Origin: Dugong dugon
Lineage: Eukaryota > Chordata > Mammalia > Sirenia > Dugongidae
Assembly (NCBI GenBank): GCA_030035585.1
Contig: CM057462.1
Coordinates: 114,199,234-114,263,233 of the forward strand
Reading direction: 5' to 3'
Length of the DNA stretch: 64,000 nucleotides
The notes below the pieces were generated by a model. That model saw only the letters and a program-made list of their open reading frames with translations, was not told the DNA's origin and ran no database searches. Below are positions 54,115-64,000 of this stretch, one piece after another. A program made the position numbers and the translations under genes. How positions within the stretch are numbered: position 1 is the stretch's first letter; the number at the start of each line of letters is the position of its first letter.

Positions 54115-55379
54115 GTGTGGGGCTATTCAGAAAAGGGAAGGACAGAGGTGTATAAGACATTGTTCCTGCTGTCAAATTGTTTATGATTTGGTGGGAGAGA
54201 TGAATTGTAAGAGGAAAAAAAAGTTTAGAGGCTAATACAGAAAATGCAAATTCTTCGATAAATTACGGGAAGATAATAAATGTTGTAGCTGATTATGAAA
54301 GGAGAGACCTACAGGGGTGGGAGTATTCAAGAAAATTATGGAAAATATTAAACTTTTGCTGGACCCTGAGGGAAAGTTGAGTTGTCACAGGGGAGGGGTA
54401 GGCTAGGGATGGCAAACATATATATCGGCACACCTATTGTCTTCCTTCGTTCGTGGCAGACATTGTTAATCAATCAGCCCTTAGCAGATTTTCCTGTGTA
54501 AAGGTTACCGAAAACCGTATTTCTGCACCTACTGAGTTTGGACCTAGAAGTGGCTTGTTGTGGCAGCCATAGAGGTGCGCTGCTTGGATCTCCCTTCAAG
54601 AAAGAACTTTCCATTTAGCTGCAAGATTTGTACTTAGCTGACAGACTCCAGTTGCTTGGGCTCCAACCTCAGTTTCAGCATCCACTTCCTGGAGGACCCT
54701 CAGTGATACGCACTCTGCAACAGTTCATGGGATTGAATTGGGTTGGTGATGAGTTTCACTTGATCATTCATTCTGTGTTGTCCAGTCCCAAGTTGAGCCT
54801 TCATTCCTTCATTCTACAAACATACTGAGCACCGACAAAGTTTTGAGCTCTGAGCTAGTTGTTGGAAATTCAGAGATGAGTAAGGCTGAGTTCTATCTTC
54901 AACAAGACAAGACTCATAAACACATATGTAGAAATCAAGGCTCAAGAGATGAGTGACTTGTACAAGATCATTCTCCCAGCAAGTTGTCATCTGGAATCTG
55001 AAGCCAAGACGCAGTTTTCATTCCAAAATACGAATCCTTTCTTCTTTGCCTTTCTGCTCTGTAAAGGTTGCAATAAACTGGCACAGTTAAATGCACTGGT
55101 GTTCATTACTTTGTTCTAGTACAGTGATCCCCATAGGGAATTCTTAGGAACACTAACCACTCAGGTGTGCGTCATGAATCGAACATGTTAAATATATTAA
55201 AACAGGTTTCTAGACTGGGGTTTAGGGGAATCTTTTATATGCTAAGGTGCCATTGTACATCCCCAAGAGCAAGTCAAGTATTCAAAAATTTCCAAATGTA
55301 TTTGACTAGAGAATTATTTCACAGAACATATTTGAGAAATGTGATTGTACCCAGTTAAATCAAATGATTGTATATTATT
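54115..55379. other. Unassigned sequence
   Basis: 54120-54400 has old-repeat texture; the remainder is unrecognised. Short frames (54628-54828, 55167-55358) have no recognised content. Confidence 0.3.
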
Positions 55380-55530
55380 TACTACTAGTAATAGCTAACA
55401 TCGATTCAGCATTTTCTATTTACTAGTTATTGCAATCCTGTGAAAGAAGCACTATTATTAACCCCATTTTCAAGTGAGGGTTAAGTAGTTTTCCCTAAGT
55501 TACACAGATGGGCAGTAGAGCCCATGACTT
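55380..55530 (-). repeat. MIR fragment
   Basis: Reverse MIR: AATAGCTAACATCGATTCAG, CACTATTATTAACCCCATTT, TAAGTTACACAGATGGGCAG. Confidence 0.7.
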
Positions 55531-55984
55531 GCCCTTCTACCCTGCACCATTCTGTACTCTCTTGCCTCCCAGTGTCTTTGATGCATTAAGACCAGTAAGC
55601 CTGCCCTCTTCAGACAAGGAGGAATATACAACTGAAATTCACCAAGGGCACAGAAAAGTGTGTGAAAGAATTAAAACTGCTCTTGTCATCCACAGGGACT
55701 GTGGGTTTTATGCAATTCATTGAGACATATGCACAAAAGCCTGAAAAGAAGGTTAGTTTGGATGATGCTTCATAAGAGGGATGAGCAGACCAAGCATTAA
55801 TGCTTCCATCTGGCAGTCTGGCAAAGAGGGGTTCTCTCTTGTAGGACGTAATATAGCTGATTCTTCTTTTTCTCTAGTGCCCCTTCACCTTTGTTTTTCA
55901 TGCTCTCTATCATTTTCAATTGCCCCAGCATCCCGTCGCCTCTCCCCCACATAGCACCAGCAGAGAGTAGCCAGCAAATGAAGT

Positions 55985-56385
55985 GAGAGCATAGGTTTTG
56001 TAATCAGACACTTGGATTTAGAACTTACTTGTACCACTTGCCAATTGTTCAAGTTATTTAATCTTTCTAAGCCTCAGTTTTCACTTGAGTAAAATGTGGC
56101 TATGTGAAATGTCTGCACCATAAGATTATTGTAACGATTCAAGGAAATAATTTATTTAGAGTGCCTAAGTACATAGTGGAGCCCTGGTGGTGCAGTGGTT
56201 AAGAGCTTCGCTGCTAACCAAAAGGTCTGCAGTTTGAATCCACCAGCCACTCCTTGGAAACCCTATGGGGCAGTTCTACTCTATCCTATAGGGTTGCTAT
56301 AAGCCAGGATTGGCTCAACAGCAATGGGTTTGGTTTTTTTTATTGTTACTTTTTAGTACATAGTAGGTACTTAATAAATGGTGTT
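55985..56385 (+). repeat. MIR split by AfroSINE
   Basis: Plus MIR: TAATCAGACACTTGGATTTA, AGTTATTTAATCTTTCTAAG, CCTCAGTTTTCACTTGAGTA, and after the SINE TAGGTACTTAATAAATGGTG. The SINE interrupts the terminal AGTACATAGT. Confidence 0.88.
56178..56354 (+). mobile_element. AfroSINE, full length
   Basis: Begins GGAGCCCTGGTGGTGCAGTG, contains CGCTGCTAACCAAAAGG, and ends GGGTTTGGTTTTTTTTATTG. The exact duplication AGTACATAGT lies at 56168-56177 and 56355-56364. Confidence 0.97.
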
Positions 56386-56424
56386 GGATGTAAAGTTTTA
56401 ATCTCTCTAGCTGTTTCTGATATT

Positions 56425-56617
56425 AAATAACCAGTTGCTGTCAGTTCCAATATGAGTTGACCCCATGTGTGTCAAGGTAGAACTGTGCTCCTTAGGGTTT
56501 TCAATGGCTGATTTTTTGGCAGTAGATAGCCAAGCCTTTCTTTCGAGGTGCCTCTGGGTAGACTCAAACCTCCAACTTTTGGTTAACAGCTAAGCACACT
56601 GTTTGTACTACCCAGGG
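56425..56617 (-). mobile_element. AfroSINE (longer-body variant)
   Basis: ACCAGTTGCTGTCAGTTCCA, GACCCCATGTGTGTCAAGGT, GAGGTGCCTCTGGGTAGACT, ACTACCCAGG. Confidence 0.88.
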
Positions 56618-56731
56618 ATGGATAGTAAACTATGACCTCTAAAACTGAATATCCTTCCAAATCTGAGGGAGAAAAATCTCCTTGTTGGGAAAGGGAGCAA
56701 ATATTTTGCAGGGTGTGGAGGGCGAGTGGCT

Positions 56732-56906
56732 ATGAAACAAACAAACAAAAGAAACCAAACCAAAAGAAACCATTCCGACTCATAGCAACCCTATAGGGCA
56801 GGGTAGAACCACTTCGTAGGGTTTCCAAGGAGCAGCTGGTGGATTTGAACTGCTGCCCTTTTGGTTAGCAGCTGAAGCTTTTAACCACCGCACCACCAGG
56901 GCTCCT
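56732..56906 (-). mobile_element. AfroSINE, full length
   Basis: An A-rich leader (the complement of the T tail), ATTCCGACTCATAGCAACCC, GAGCAGCTGGTGGATTTGAA, CACCAGGGCTCC. The exact 8-bp duplication GAGTGGCT lies at 56724-56731 and 56907-56914. Confidence 0.95.
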
Positions 56907-56914
56907 GAGTGGCT

Positions 56915-58831
56915 TTTAGACACTCCCTAATTGCGTGATTACTGTGTATGACTCTCACCTGTAAAAGAGACCCCAGCTTTAGTTTATATTATGATGACTT
57001 CAGGCACAGGTACCAGGTCATCTTCATATGCTTAATGGGTTTGCTGGCCATCGGCCTGTTTTCCTGAGACTGTCTACTGTAACCTCCATACCTTGCTGGG
57101 AATTTGAGTCTTTGAAGAGGCAGACAATGAGGGTTTTAGCCAGCTCTAATGTCTTTTCCATGGTTTTATTTGCCTCTTTCCCAGAGATTGAGCGTTTGTG
57201 TCTATGGGCGTAAGATCGATTACTGCATTGTGCAGTGGAAATGAAAGGGAAACATTCTTTCTTTCCTCTCTAGCACTGCCTCGTGTTGGCTGCACCCCCT
57301 GGCTTAGCAAACGGCCTTGTTGGAGCCATTACATGTCCTGAGCGTGTGGACATAGCAATGGTAATTGCACACTTATCTCTGAGACAAAAAATAAATGAAG
57401 TTGCTATCTACTTTATTCAGATGGCCCTCAAAATGCAGCATTTCATGTACTGATTTGATTTCCAGGAACTAAAAAGTAACTCTGGATGCTTTGTTAGGAA
57501 AATTACTTCAGCACAAAATGAGCCTTCTCTTTTTCCAGCTATAGTAACTAATAGCTTAAGATATAAGATAAAAATAACATATTTTGTAATTAATATTTTA
57601 ATTTACTAAGAAGGGAGCTAAATGGTGACTAGACTTCTCTTCCCCTTGGTAATAATGAGCCCAGGCAATTTCAAATGAAGAAGAGCAGTCAGGAGTTTAA
57701 TACCTTTGATTAGGAACATGTTTCCATAGTGGCTATTATGTTCCTATTTAAAAGCTCAAAACAAAACTCAGGCTTATTTTATTTTGGAACTGCAGGGGGT
57801 CCTATGGCATCAAAAGAAGACAAGAAAATGTTTAAGGATAATTAAAGACAATTTGCCTCATCAGGCCTTTTTCCTTCTCCTTTTTCCTCTTTTCCTTCTC
57901 CTCCCCACAATCCTTGCTAATTGCTGCTTCAGTGACCTGAGGATTCTTTTTATTTTTTTCCTTTTCTTCAAGTAACTTGTCTATCTGGTCATTGCCAAAC
58001 ACTTATAATTGACTGCATAAATCAATGTATCTCCGTAAGTTCATTTAAAAAACAGAACATGAGTTACCTCCCTTATCAGGCTGGCTAGTTACACATTAGG
58101 AAACTAAAGGCAAAGAACTAGCAGGCCTGAGTAGGACCGTGGGCCGGGTGCTTTACAAGTGTACATTCATTTAATCTCCAAAAGGACACCAAGAAGCCTC
58201 TGTCATAGAGACAGGAGCAGCTTGCTTAGGGGCCCACTGCTTAAGGTGAGATTGGAACTCCAAGTTTTGTTTTCACTTTCTTATCTCTTTAAGCAAAATT
58301 TCCTCTCTCTTTTTGTTCATTTAAAAATGCTTCATTTATAATTTTCATTCCCTCCTTCAATTTGAATGCTCCTGGCACATATTTAAGCCTATAACACTTA
58401 GGTTGCAATAAATGGACTCCTGGCCACTCTCAGAAAAGGCATTGTGAAAAGTCATTCACAGTAGCTTCCCTGCGGACTAAGAAAACTCAGTCACCTCCAG
58501 GAAATTTTTAGCTAAAGTTTTAAAATAACAGAACCCATGGTAGGAACTGAGCTTCTAAAATAGAAACTGTTTTAATTCAACATTATGTTTTCAACTCTGA
58601 CCATTGACAATAAATGGCATCATACTCCATTAGGTTGTCTCCTGGGTAAAGGAGTGCTCCAGCAACTTTTGACCTTAAAGTTTATACAGGTTTTCTTTAG
58701 ACTTAGGTGAACTGAACAGTATGGACCAACGTATCACATGTTGAGTAAGTGCAGAAAAATGATGCTGAGTTAAATAAAGGATTAAGTTGTGTGTTATGGT
58801 AGGTAAACCTACAATGGATCTAAGTTTATAA
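56915..58831. other. Repeat-poor, candidate conserved element
   Basis: No repeat recognised over 1.9 kb. 57240-57560 is the least decayed-looking part (GGACATAGCAATGGTAATTG, AAATGCAGCATTTCATGTAC). Frames at 57028-57213, 57784-57975 and 58159-58341 have no recognised content. Confidence 0.35.
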
Positions 58832-59033
58832 TTTTGTTGGTTGCCAGTTGAGTTGATTCCAACTCATGGCGACTCCAGGTGTGCAGAGTAGAACTGCTCC
58901 ATAGGGTTTTCAAGGCTGTGACCTTTCAGAAGCAACATCACCAGACCTGTCTTCCAGGGCACCTCTGGGTAGGTTCAAACCACCAACCTGTTGGCTAGTA
59001 GTCGAGCACTTAGCTGTTTGCACTACCCAGGGA
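58832..59033 (-). mobile_element. AfroSINE (longer-body variant) with exact duplication
   Basis: GTTGCCAGTTGAGTTGATTC, GGCGACTCCAGGTGTGCAGA, CACCTCTGGGTAGGTTCAAA, CACTACCCAGG. The 12-mer CTAAGTTTATAA lies at 58820-58831 and 59034-59045. Confidence 0.95.
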
Positions 59034-59045
59034 CTAAGTTTATAA

Positions 59046-60302
59046 AGGTGTGGTTTTACTGCTGGTTTGGAGAAGAAGGTACACATGAGAGAAAGGGGCA
59101 AAGAACAATGGTTGCACATTAATTCTTCTGTTAGATAGAATATAGGAGAAAAGAAAAAAAGGAAGCAAAAAAAAAGAAAAGAACCCACCACCACCACCAA
59201 CCACCTCAATCTGCTCTATGTCCTAGGAGTAAGAAGTAGTTTGACTTCCTCTTCCAGGTTTGCTTTCCACCAGCAATTCTACGTCGTCTCCAAACACACA
59301 GCACACATACACACTTCCAATCAACGTGAGCAACAGACTAGGCTTCTAAGATTTTTTGTGTTTGTTTTTATAGCTTTGATTTGCAACTTCATTTTGCACG
59401 CAGAAACAGCCAAATATTTGCATGGGAAACTCGTTTGCTCCAAGTTCTAATTTCAAGAGAATTTAAAACAGAATATTTGAGATAAAGAAGCTTTGGAGAG
59501 TAACACAGATGAGAAGGATTGATGGAATCTCTAGAATGTTCCTGTGGATTAGCCTAACCATCTCAAATACTAAGGATAAGAAGGTAGGGCATACATTTTA
59601 GCCTAAACATCCGCAAAAAGGGAGAAAGTAGAGTGAACCAGATTCTAGTTCTGTTCCTCTACCACCCCTTATCCCACACCCTGGGAGATGTTTTTGCCTA
59701 GAACTCTGTGAAATATTTTATATTTCAGTGATTCTATTTAGTTCTTGGCTAGTTGGATCAAAGCCAATCCAACCCTAATTTGAGAAAATATTAAAGAAAT
59801 TGGGCTTAGTCAGAATTGAGAGGGGAAATCCATGAACTGAGAAGCTAGAACTTCTTCAAAAGCTAAACTGGAAGTGAAATAGAAAATGATAAGTTTGGGA
59901 TATTTTGAAGTTGCCTGTGTTCTAAATACGGCATGGTTTTGGATAAAATTCTTTTTGCCGAGAGATGGATCCATTTCTGCAGAGACTGGCTCTTTTCTGC
60001 CCTGGCAGCCCCATCTCCTTCCATTCTCCTTCTCACTCTCTAGGTCCAGCCACACTGGCCAGCCTGCTCCTCCAACATGCCAGTTCCTGGGTACCTGGCC
60101 CTAACACACACTATGGCCTCAGCCTCGGACACTTCCCCTGGTTCCCTCCAGCTCCCTTTTTGGGTTAATTCCTGCGTATCCGTCAGGTGACTAATTACAA
60201 ATGTTTCTTGTTTTGTTCTTATACCACATTGTATTTTTCTTTACAGACCACATAACCATAATTGAAAATCACTTGTGTAAGTCTTGCTTTAGTATCAGTC
60301 TC
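59046..60302. other. Unassigned sequence
   Basis: A short (ACC)n run occurs at 59184-59203. Frames at 59241-59450, 59810-60055, 59886-60104 and 59965-60168 have no recognised domain. Confidence 0.3.
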
Positions 60303-60831
60303 TTTTATGGATTGAATTGTGTCCCCCAAAAATATGTGTTGTAAATCTTAACTCCTATACCTGTGGTGACCTTACTGGTGTTTGAAATACCAGTGGCATA
60401 GCTTCCAGTAGCACAGCAACACACAAGCCACCACAGTATGACAAACTGACAAACTGGAAGACACCTAACAACAGCAACGATACATGCAGTTATAATCCCA
60501 CTTGGGAATGGGTTTTTTCTGTTATGTTAAAGGACAGTATTCTTGTAGGGTGTGCCTTAAATCAATCTCTTTTGAGATATAAAAGAGCAGATTAAGCAAG
60601 CAAACAAGCACAAATGGAAGATACATGCTACATGATGGCCAATGAACCAGGAACAGAAGCTGAAAAGACAAGGACTTTCCCCCAGAGCCAATAGACAGAT
60701 ATAAACCTTCCTGTAGAGCCAGTGCCCTGAATTTGGACTTCTAGCCTCCTAAACTGTGAGGAAATAGATTCGTTTGTTACAGCCACCCACTTGTGGTATT
60801 TCTGTTATAGCAGCACTAGGTAACTAAGACA
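60303..60831 (+). mobile_element. Solo LTR copy E, carrying a composite insert
   Basis: LTR family of copy A: TATGGATTGAATTGTGTCCC start, TTAAATCAATCTCTTTTGAG, CCTCCTAAACTGTGAGGAAA, GGTAACTAAGACA end. The early part containing the GGCTGGGCC block is missing and replaced by a SINE/RTE composite at 60362-60475. Confidence 0.8.
60362..60475. mobile_element. Reverse-SINE / RTE-tail composite, second copy
   Basis: GTGACCTTACTGGTGTTTGA, TAGCTTCCAGTAGCACAGCA, CCACCACAGTATGACAAACT match 14656-14745. After GACAAACTG the sequence changes to an RTE-type ending, GACACCTAACAACAGCAAC. Confidence 0.75.
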
Positions 60832-60946
60832 ATCTCTCTCAACAGATTATAAGATTCATGAGGATAGAGGCTGCAGTTGTCTTGTTTACCACTGTATAGT
60901 AGTAGTTCTTTGCCATAAACAGTTCTTGATAAATAGTTGTATGAAT

Positions 60947-61170
60947 CAGGGCTTCAAACTGGTTCATTTGGGTTCAATCCCCTGCAGAGAATTGGCATTT
61001 CTAACGTGTTCTCTGCTAAGAATTTGCATTTCCACCCCAGAGATACTGAATCTGAATCTACATTTTAATAAGACCTCCAGGTGATTCTTATGTATAACTT
61101 CCTGGGAACTTGTTAGAAATGTAAATTCTCAGTAGGGGTTCAAACCAGAACAAACTGGTTCGAAGCCCTG
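60947..61170. mobile_element. hAT-type non-autonomous element
   Basis: A 224-bp unit with inverted ends. Left: CAGGGCTTCAAACTGGTTCA, then TTGGGTTCAATCCCCT. Right (reverse complement): CAGGGCTTCGAACCAGTTTG, then TTCTGGTTTGAACCCCT. The interior resembles MER5-type Charlie elements (GAATTTGCATTTCCACCCCA, CCTCCAGGTGATTCTTATGT, GGAACTTGTTAGAAATGTAA). An exact 8-bp duplication GTATGAAT (60939-60946, 61171-61178), the size made by hAT transposases, encloses it. No transposase. Confidence 0.88.
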
Positions 61171-61370
61171 GTATGAATGGATGTATGACTGGTACCGGAA
61201 CTTCAAAACAAAGTGGAAGTCACATCGAAGCCCAGGATTCTAAATGTTAAACATAGAGGAACATGGATGTCTAACATAAATTGAGCAGTGAAGTGTATTG
61301 GGAAAGACAGAAGACAAGCAACATCCACTATCTGATGTTTAGGCAAAAAACAAAGACCAAGGCTTACCTA

Positions 61371-61588
61371 AAGGAGCCCTGGTGGTGCAGTGGTTAAGTG
61401 CTCGGCTGTTAACCAGAAGGTTGGTGATGCGAACGCACCAGCATACTCCACAGGGGAAAGATGTAGCAGTCTGCTTCCGTAAAGATTTACAGCCTTTGAA
61501 ACCCTATGGGTCAGTTCTACTCTGTCCTATAGGGTCACTCTGAGTCGGAATCAACTTGACGGCAATGGGTTTAGGTTTAGGTGTAAGT
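61371..61588 (+). mobile_element. AfroSINE, full length
   Basis: Begins at or just before GGAGCCCTGGTGGTGCAGTG, contains TGTTAACCAGAAGG, GTCACTCTGAGTCGGAATCA, and ends GGGTTTAGGTTTAGGTG. The exact 8-bp duplication CTTACCTA lies at 61363-61370 and 61589-61596. Confidence 0.95.
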
Positions 61589-61719
61589 CTTACCTAGGGA
61601 TTATTACATGGCTGGTAACAAAGGTGGCCTGGTGGGCTGAACCTGTTTAACGGTATCTTATTGAAAGTTCCTGGTATCAAACTTGCTATTCTTGGTAACC
61701 CAAGACTGTCAGTAATTTC

Positions 61720-62000
61720 TTGACCCTCTGTCAAAGGCTGGGAGCTCTGGATTCAGTATTATCTGTCCACATACGTAGCAATGCAATATTTCTCATCCTC
61801 CTGTGCTTCTCTGATATCTGACATTCCACAACCTTGCTGAGTCGTGTGCCCCTCCTCTGTAATCCCACAGTGCCCTTTATAGCTATGATCACATATGTTT
61901 ACCTGTATGTTTCCTCGACTAGACTACAAGTTTCTTAATGGTAGTGATCTTCTCATTTGCTTAAGTATTTTCATACTTAGCTTAGTGCCTGGTATTCAAA
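61720..62000 (+). repeat. L2 3' fragment
   Basis: AGACTACAAGTTTCTTAATG, CTTAGCTTAGTGCCTGGTAT: an L2 terminus interrupted by the SINE that follows. Confidence 0.7.
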
Positions 62001-62005
62001 CAAAC

Positions 62006-62211
62006 AAACATCAAACTCATTGCCATGAGTCAATTCTGACTCATGAAGATTCCATTGTCACAGAGTAGAACTGTGATCCATAGGGTTTTCTTGGTTGTAT
62101 ACTTTATGGAAGCAGATTACCAGGCCTTTCATTAATGGCCCTGCTGAGTGGATTAGAACAGCCAACCTTTTGGTTAGTAGTTGAGTGCAAACTATTTGTA
62201 CCACACAGGGA
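62006..62211 (-). mobile_element. AfroSINE, reverse
   Basis: TCATTGCCATGAGTCAATTC, GTCACAGAGTAGAACTGTGA, GGTTTTCTTGGTTGTATACT, CAACCTTTTGGTTAGTAGTT. Confidence 0.9.
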
Positions 62212-63187
62212 CCTGTTCATACTTGGCTTTAGACACCTGAAAAATGTTTTGCAAATTTAATGGAATTGAACTCATTTTAATTAAATAATTGTTTCTTTTT
62301 ACCATGTAAATACACTGTTTGGGAAATGTTATATTCAAGTAATGGATGCCTAGCAGAGAAGGTCACATGCTCAAAACTTAATGATGTTTGTTGTTTGACA
62401 GTTTTAATCATGGATGCTTTGATAGATTCATTACAAAAAGGCCCTGATTGCTCATATCTCCCTATATCCATATGTTCTACAATGTGAATTTGCAGCATCT
62501 CCTATCAAGAGATGGAGTCTATTTATCCAATCTTTGAATCTTGGCTGCCCTTAAGATTTGCTTTGGCCAGTAGAATGTGACAGAAATTATGGTGTGCCAG
62601 TTCCAAGCCTAGATCTTCCCTTTGCTCTCTTGATATTCTGTTCAACAGTGTTGTGAACAAGCCTAGACAGCCATTCCAGGTGAGGTCATCCTACAACAAC
62701 TGGCTGCCAGCTGACCTGGCAGCTTACAACAGATGCATTGATTGAGCCTAGTCCAGACCAGAAGAACTGCCCAGCTATACCACACCCAAATGGCTGATCT
62801 GCAGGATTGTGACCTAAATAAATGATTGCTGTTTTAAGCCATTGTATTTTGGGATGGTTTATTATGCAGCAAAAGTACTAGCTTCTGATGTGCTACTTTT
62901 AATTTACTAAGTTAAAATTAAAAGTACTAAGTTAAAATAACTGGTAGTAGATTGTGCTATGCACAACGGTGGTGCAATCTGGCCCAAGCATTGAGTATTT
63001 ATTGGAAAGGAGAGCCCCAGATGGAATGATGGACAATAGACTTGAGACATTAGATACCTTGAACTGACGGGTCGGAAAGTAACAAAGGAGAACATCTTTT
63101 TTTTTAAATTTAGAAATCTCCTTTATTCCAAAAAAAAAAACACACAAGTTAATCTACAAAGTATGCTTCATTTGTTTGCTTTTTTTA
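62212..63187. other. LTR-like fossil in unassigned sequence
   Basis: 62520-62890 looks like an old LTR-type repeat (TTTGGCCAGTAGAATGTGAC, GTTTTAAGCCATTGTATTTT, GTTTATTATGCAGCAAAAGT), ending like 13400-13440. No gene is recognised in the flanks; minus frames at 62277-62498, 62907-63095 and 62932-63147 are unremarkable. Confidence 0.45.
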
Positions 63188-63918
63188 AAAAAATTTTTTT
63201 TGTTGTGCTATAGGTGATAGAACAAATTAATTTCACATTCAATAGTTTGTAAATTGTTCCATGACATTGGTTTAATTCCCCACAATTTCCTTTCATCCAG
63301 ATTTTCTGTCCCTTCCCAACTTCTCATCTCTGCTTTTGAGAAAATGTTGTCCTTTTAATCGCGTATGATTAATTGTTCTAAGGAACACGTTTCTCTCGAG
63401 TGTTCTTGTTTATTTTATGGGCCTATCTATTGTTTGGCTGAAAGGTGGTCTCCAGGAATGGCTTCAGTTCCAGGTCAGAAGGGTATCTTAGGGTCATAGT
63501 CTTGGGTATTTCTGTAGTCTCTGTCAGATCAGTAGTTCTGGTGTTTTTTGTGAATTTGATTTTTTGTTCTACATTTTTCTCCCACTCTGTCCAGGACCTT
63601 CTATTGTGAACCCAATCAGAGTGGTCAGTAGTGGTAGCCAGGCAACATCTAGTTCTTCTGGTCTTGGAGTCATGTAGGCTGTGGTTCATGTGGTCCATTA
63701 GTCCTTTGGACTAATTGCTCCCTTGAGTCTTTGGTTTTCTTCAGTCTCCTTTGCTCTGAATGGGAAGAGACCAATAGCTGTATCTTAGATGGCCACTTGC
63801 AAGCCTTTAAGACCCCAGATGCTACTCACCAAAGTAGGATACAGAACATTGTCTTCGTGAACTATGTTGTGCCAGTTGACATAGATGTCCCCCAAGTCTA
63901 TGGAGAACATCTTCCTTA
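63188..63918 (-). mobile_element. L1 3' UTR fragment
   Basis: Reverse L1 3' UTR of the same lineage as the large L1, but older: CCATGACATTGGTTTAATTC, TTAGTCCTTTGGACTAATTG, TAAGACCCCAGATGCTACTC, CCAGTTGACATAGATGTCCC. The 91-codon minus frame at 63423-63698 lies in it (see findings). Confidence 0.9.
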
Positions 63919-63924
63919 GAAAAT

Positions 63925-64000
63925 AAACAATGGTACTTGACTACTAATGTAAAGGTTGGCAATTCGAAACCATCTACGTGCCATGGAAGAAAAGCCTGGC
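63925..64000 (+). mobile_element. AfroSINE, cut by window end
   Basis: ACTAATGTAAAGGTTGGCAA, TTCGAAACCATCTACGTGCC, ATGGAAGAAAAGCCTGGC: the SINE body of the variant at 19706 and 39235, continuing beyond the window. Confidence 0.8.

Overview
This window is nuclear DNA from an afrotherian mammal, most probably an elephant (a sirenian or hyrax is less likely but not excluded). About two dozen copies of AfroSINE, a SINE with a tRNA-Asn-like head and a T-rich 3' tail, are present with 3' ends of an RTE/BovB-type LINE, a lineage-specific L1 with a characteristic 3' UTR, and older mammal-wide repeats (MIR, L2, L1M/HAL1, MaLR-type LTRs). No rRNA, functional tRNA, CRISPR or operon structure is present. 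I found no convincing intact protein-coding gene of the host. The window reads as intergenic or deep-intronic sequence.

Layout. 1-3.4 kb: solo LTRs and SINEs, including an AfroSINE split by an LTR. 3.4-5.6 kb: unique, possibly conserved sequence. 5.6-7.3 kb: a 5'-truncated L1 with an open ORF2 C-terminus. 7.3-20.4 kb: SINEs, L2, L1M 3' ends split by younger insertions, a tRNA-Gly-headed SINE, a 120-bp tandem duplication and a long LTR interrupted by a SINE. 20.4-21.3 kb: a TA-flanked inverted-repeat DNA transposon abutting a nearly identical 178-bp tandem duplication. 21.5-26.1 kb: nested SINEs, a MaLR LTR and an RTE reverse-transcriptase fragment that keeps YADD. 26.1-31.2 kb: the most repeat-poor part, with enhancer-like sequence. 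31.8-32.9 kb: a fossil resembling a piggyBac transposon. 34-44 kb: old LINEs, SINEs (one apparently with a transduced 3' flank) and a possible minus-strand terminal exon. 44.15-52.57 kb: a nearly full-length 8.4-kb minus-strand L1 bounded by a 15-bp target-site duplication, with broken ORF1 and ORF2. 52.6-64 kb: more LTRs and SINEs, a 224-bp hAT-type element with an exact 8-bp duplication, and another L1 3' end.

How the parts relate. These are layers of parasites rather than cooperating genes. MIR, L2 and L1M form the oldest layer, ERVL/MaLR LTRs and DNA transposons the next, and AfroSINE, RTE and L1 the youngest. Some SINE tails carry the same terminal motif as the RTE 3' ends, consistent with RTE mobilising them. 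The observations most worth checking are a reading frame shared by L1 3' UTR copies, a composite L1 3' end enclosed in one target-site duplication, the piggyBac-like zinc-ribbon remnant, a reverse-SINE/RTE-tail composite seen at two loci, and the candidate terminal exon near 40.4-40.9 kb. All family names rest on recognition by eye, and no database was searched.
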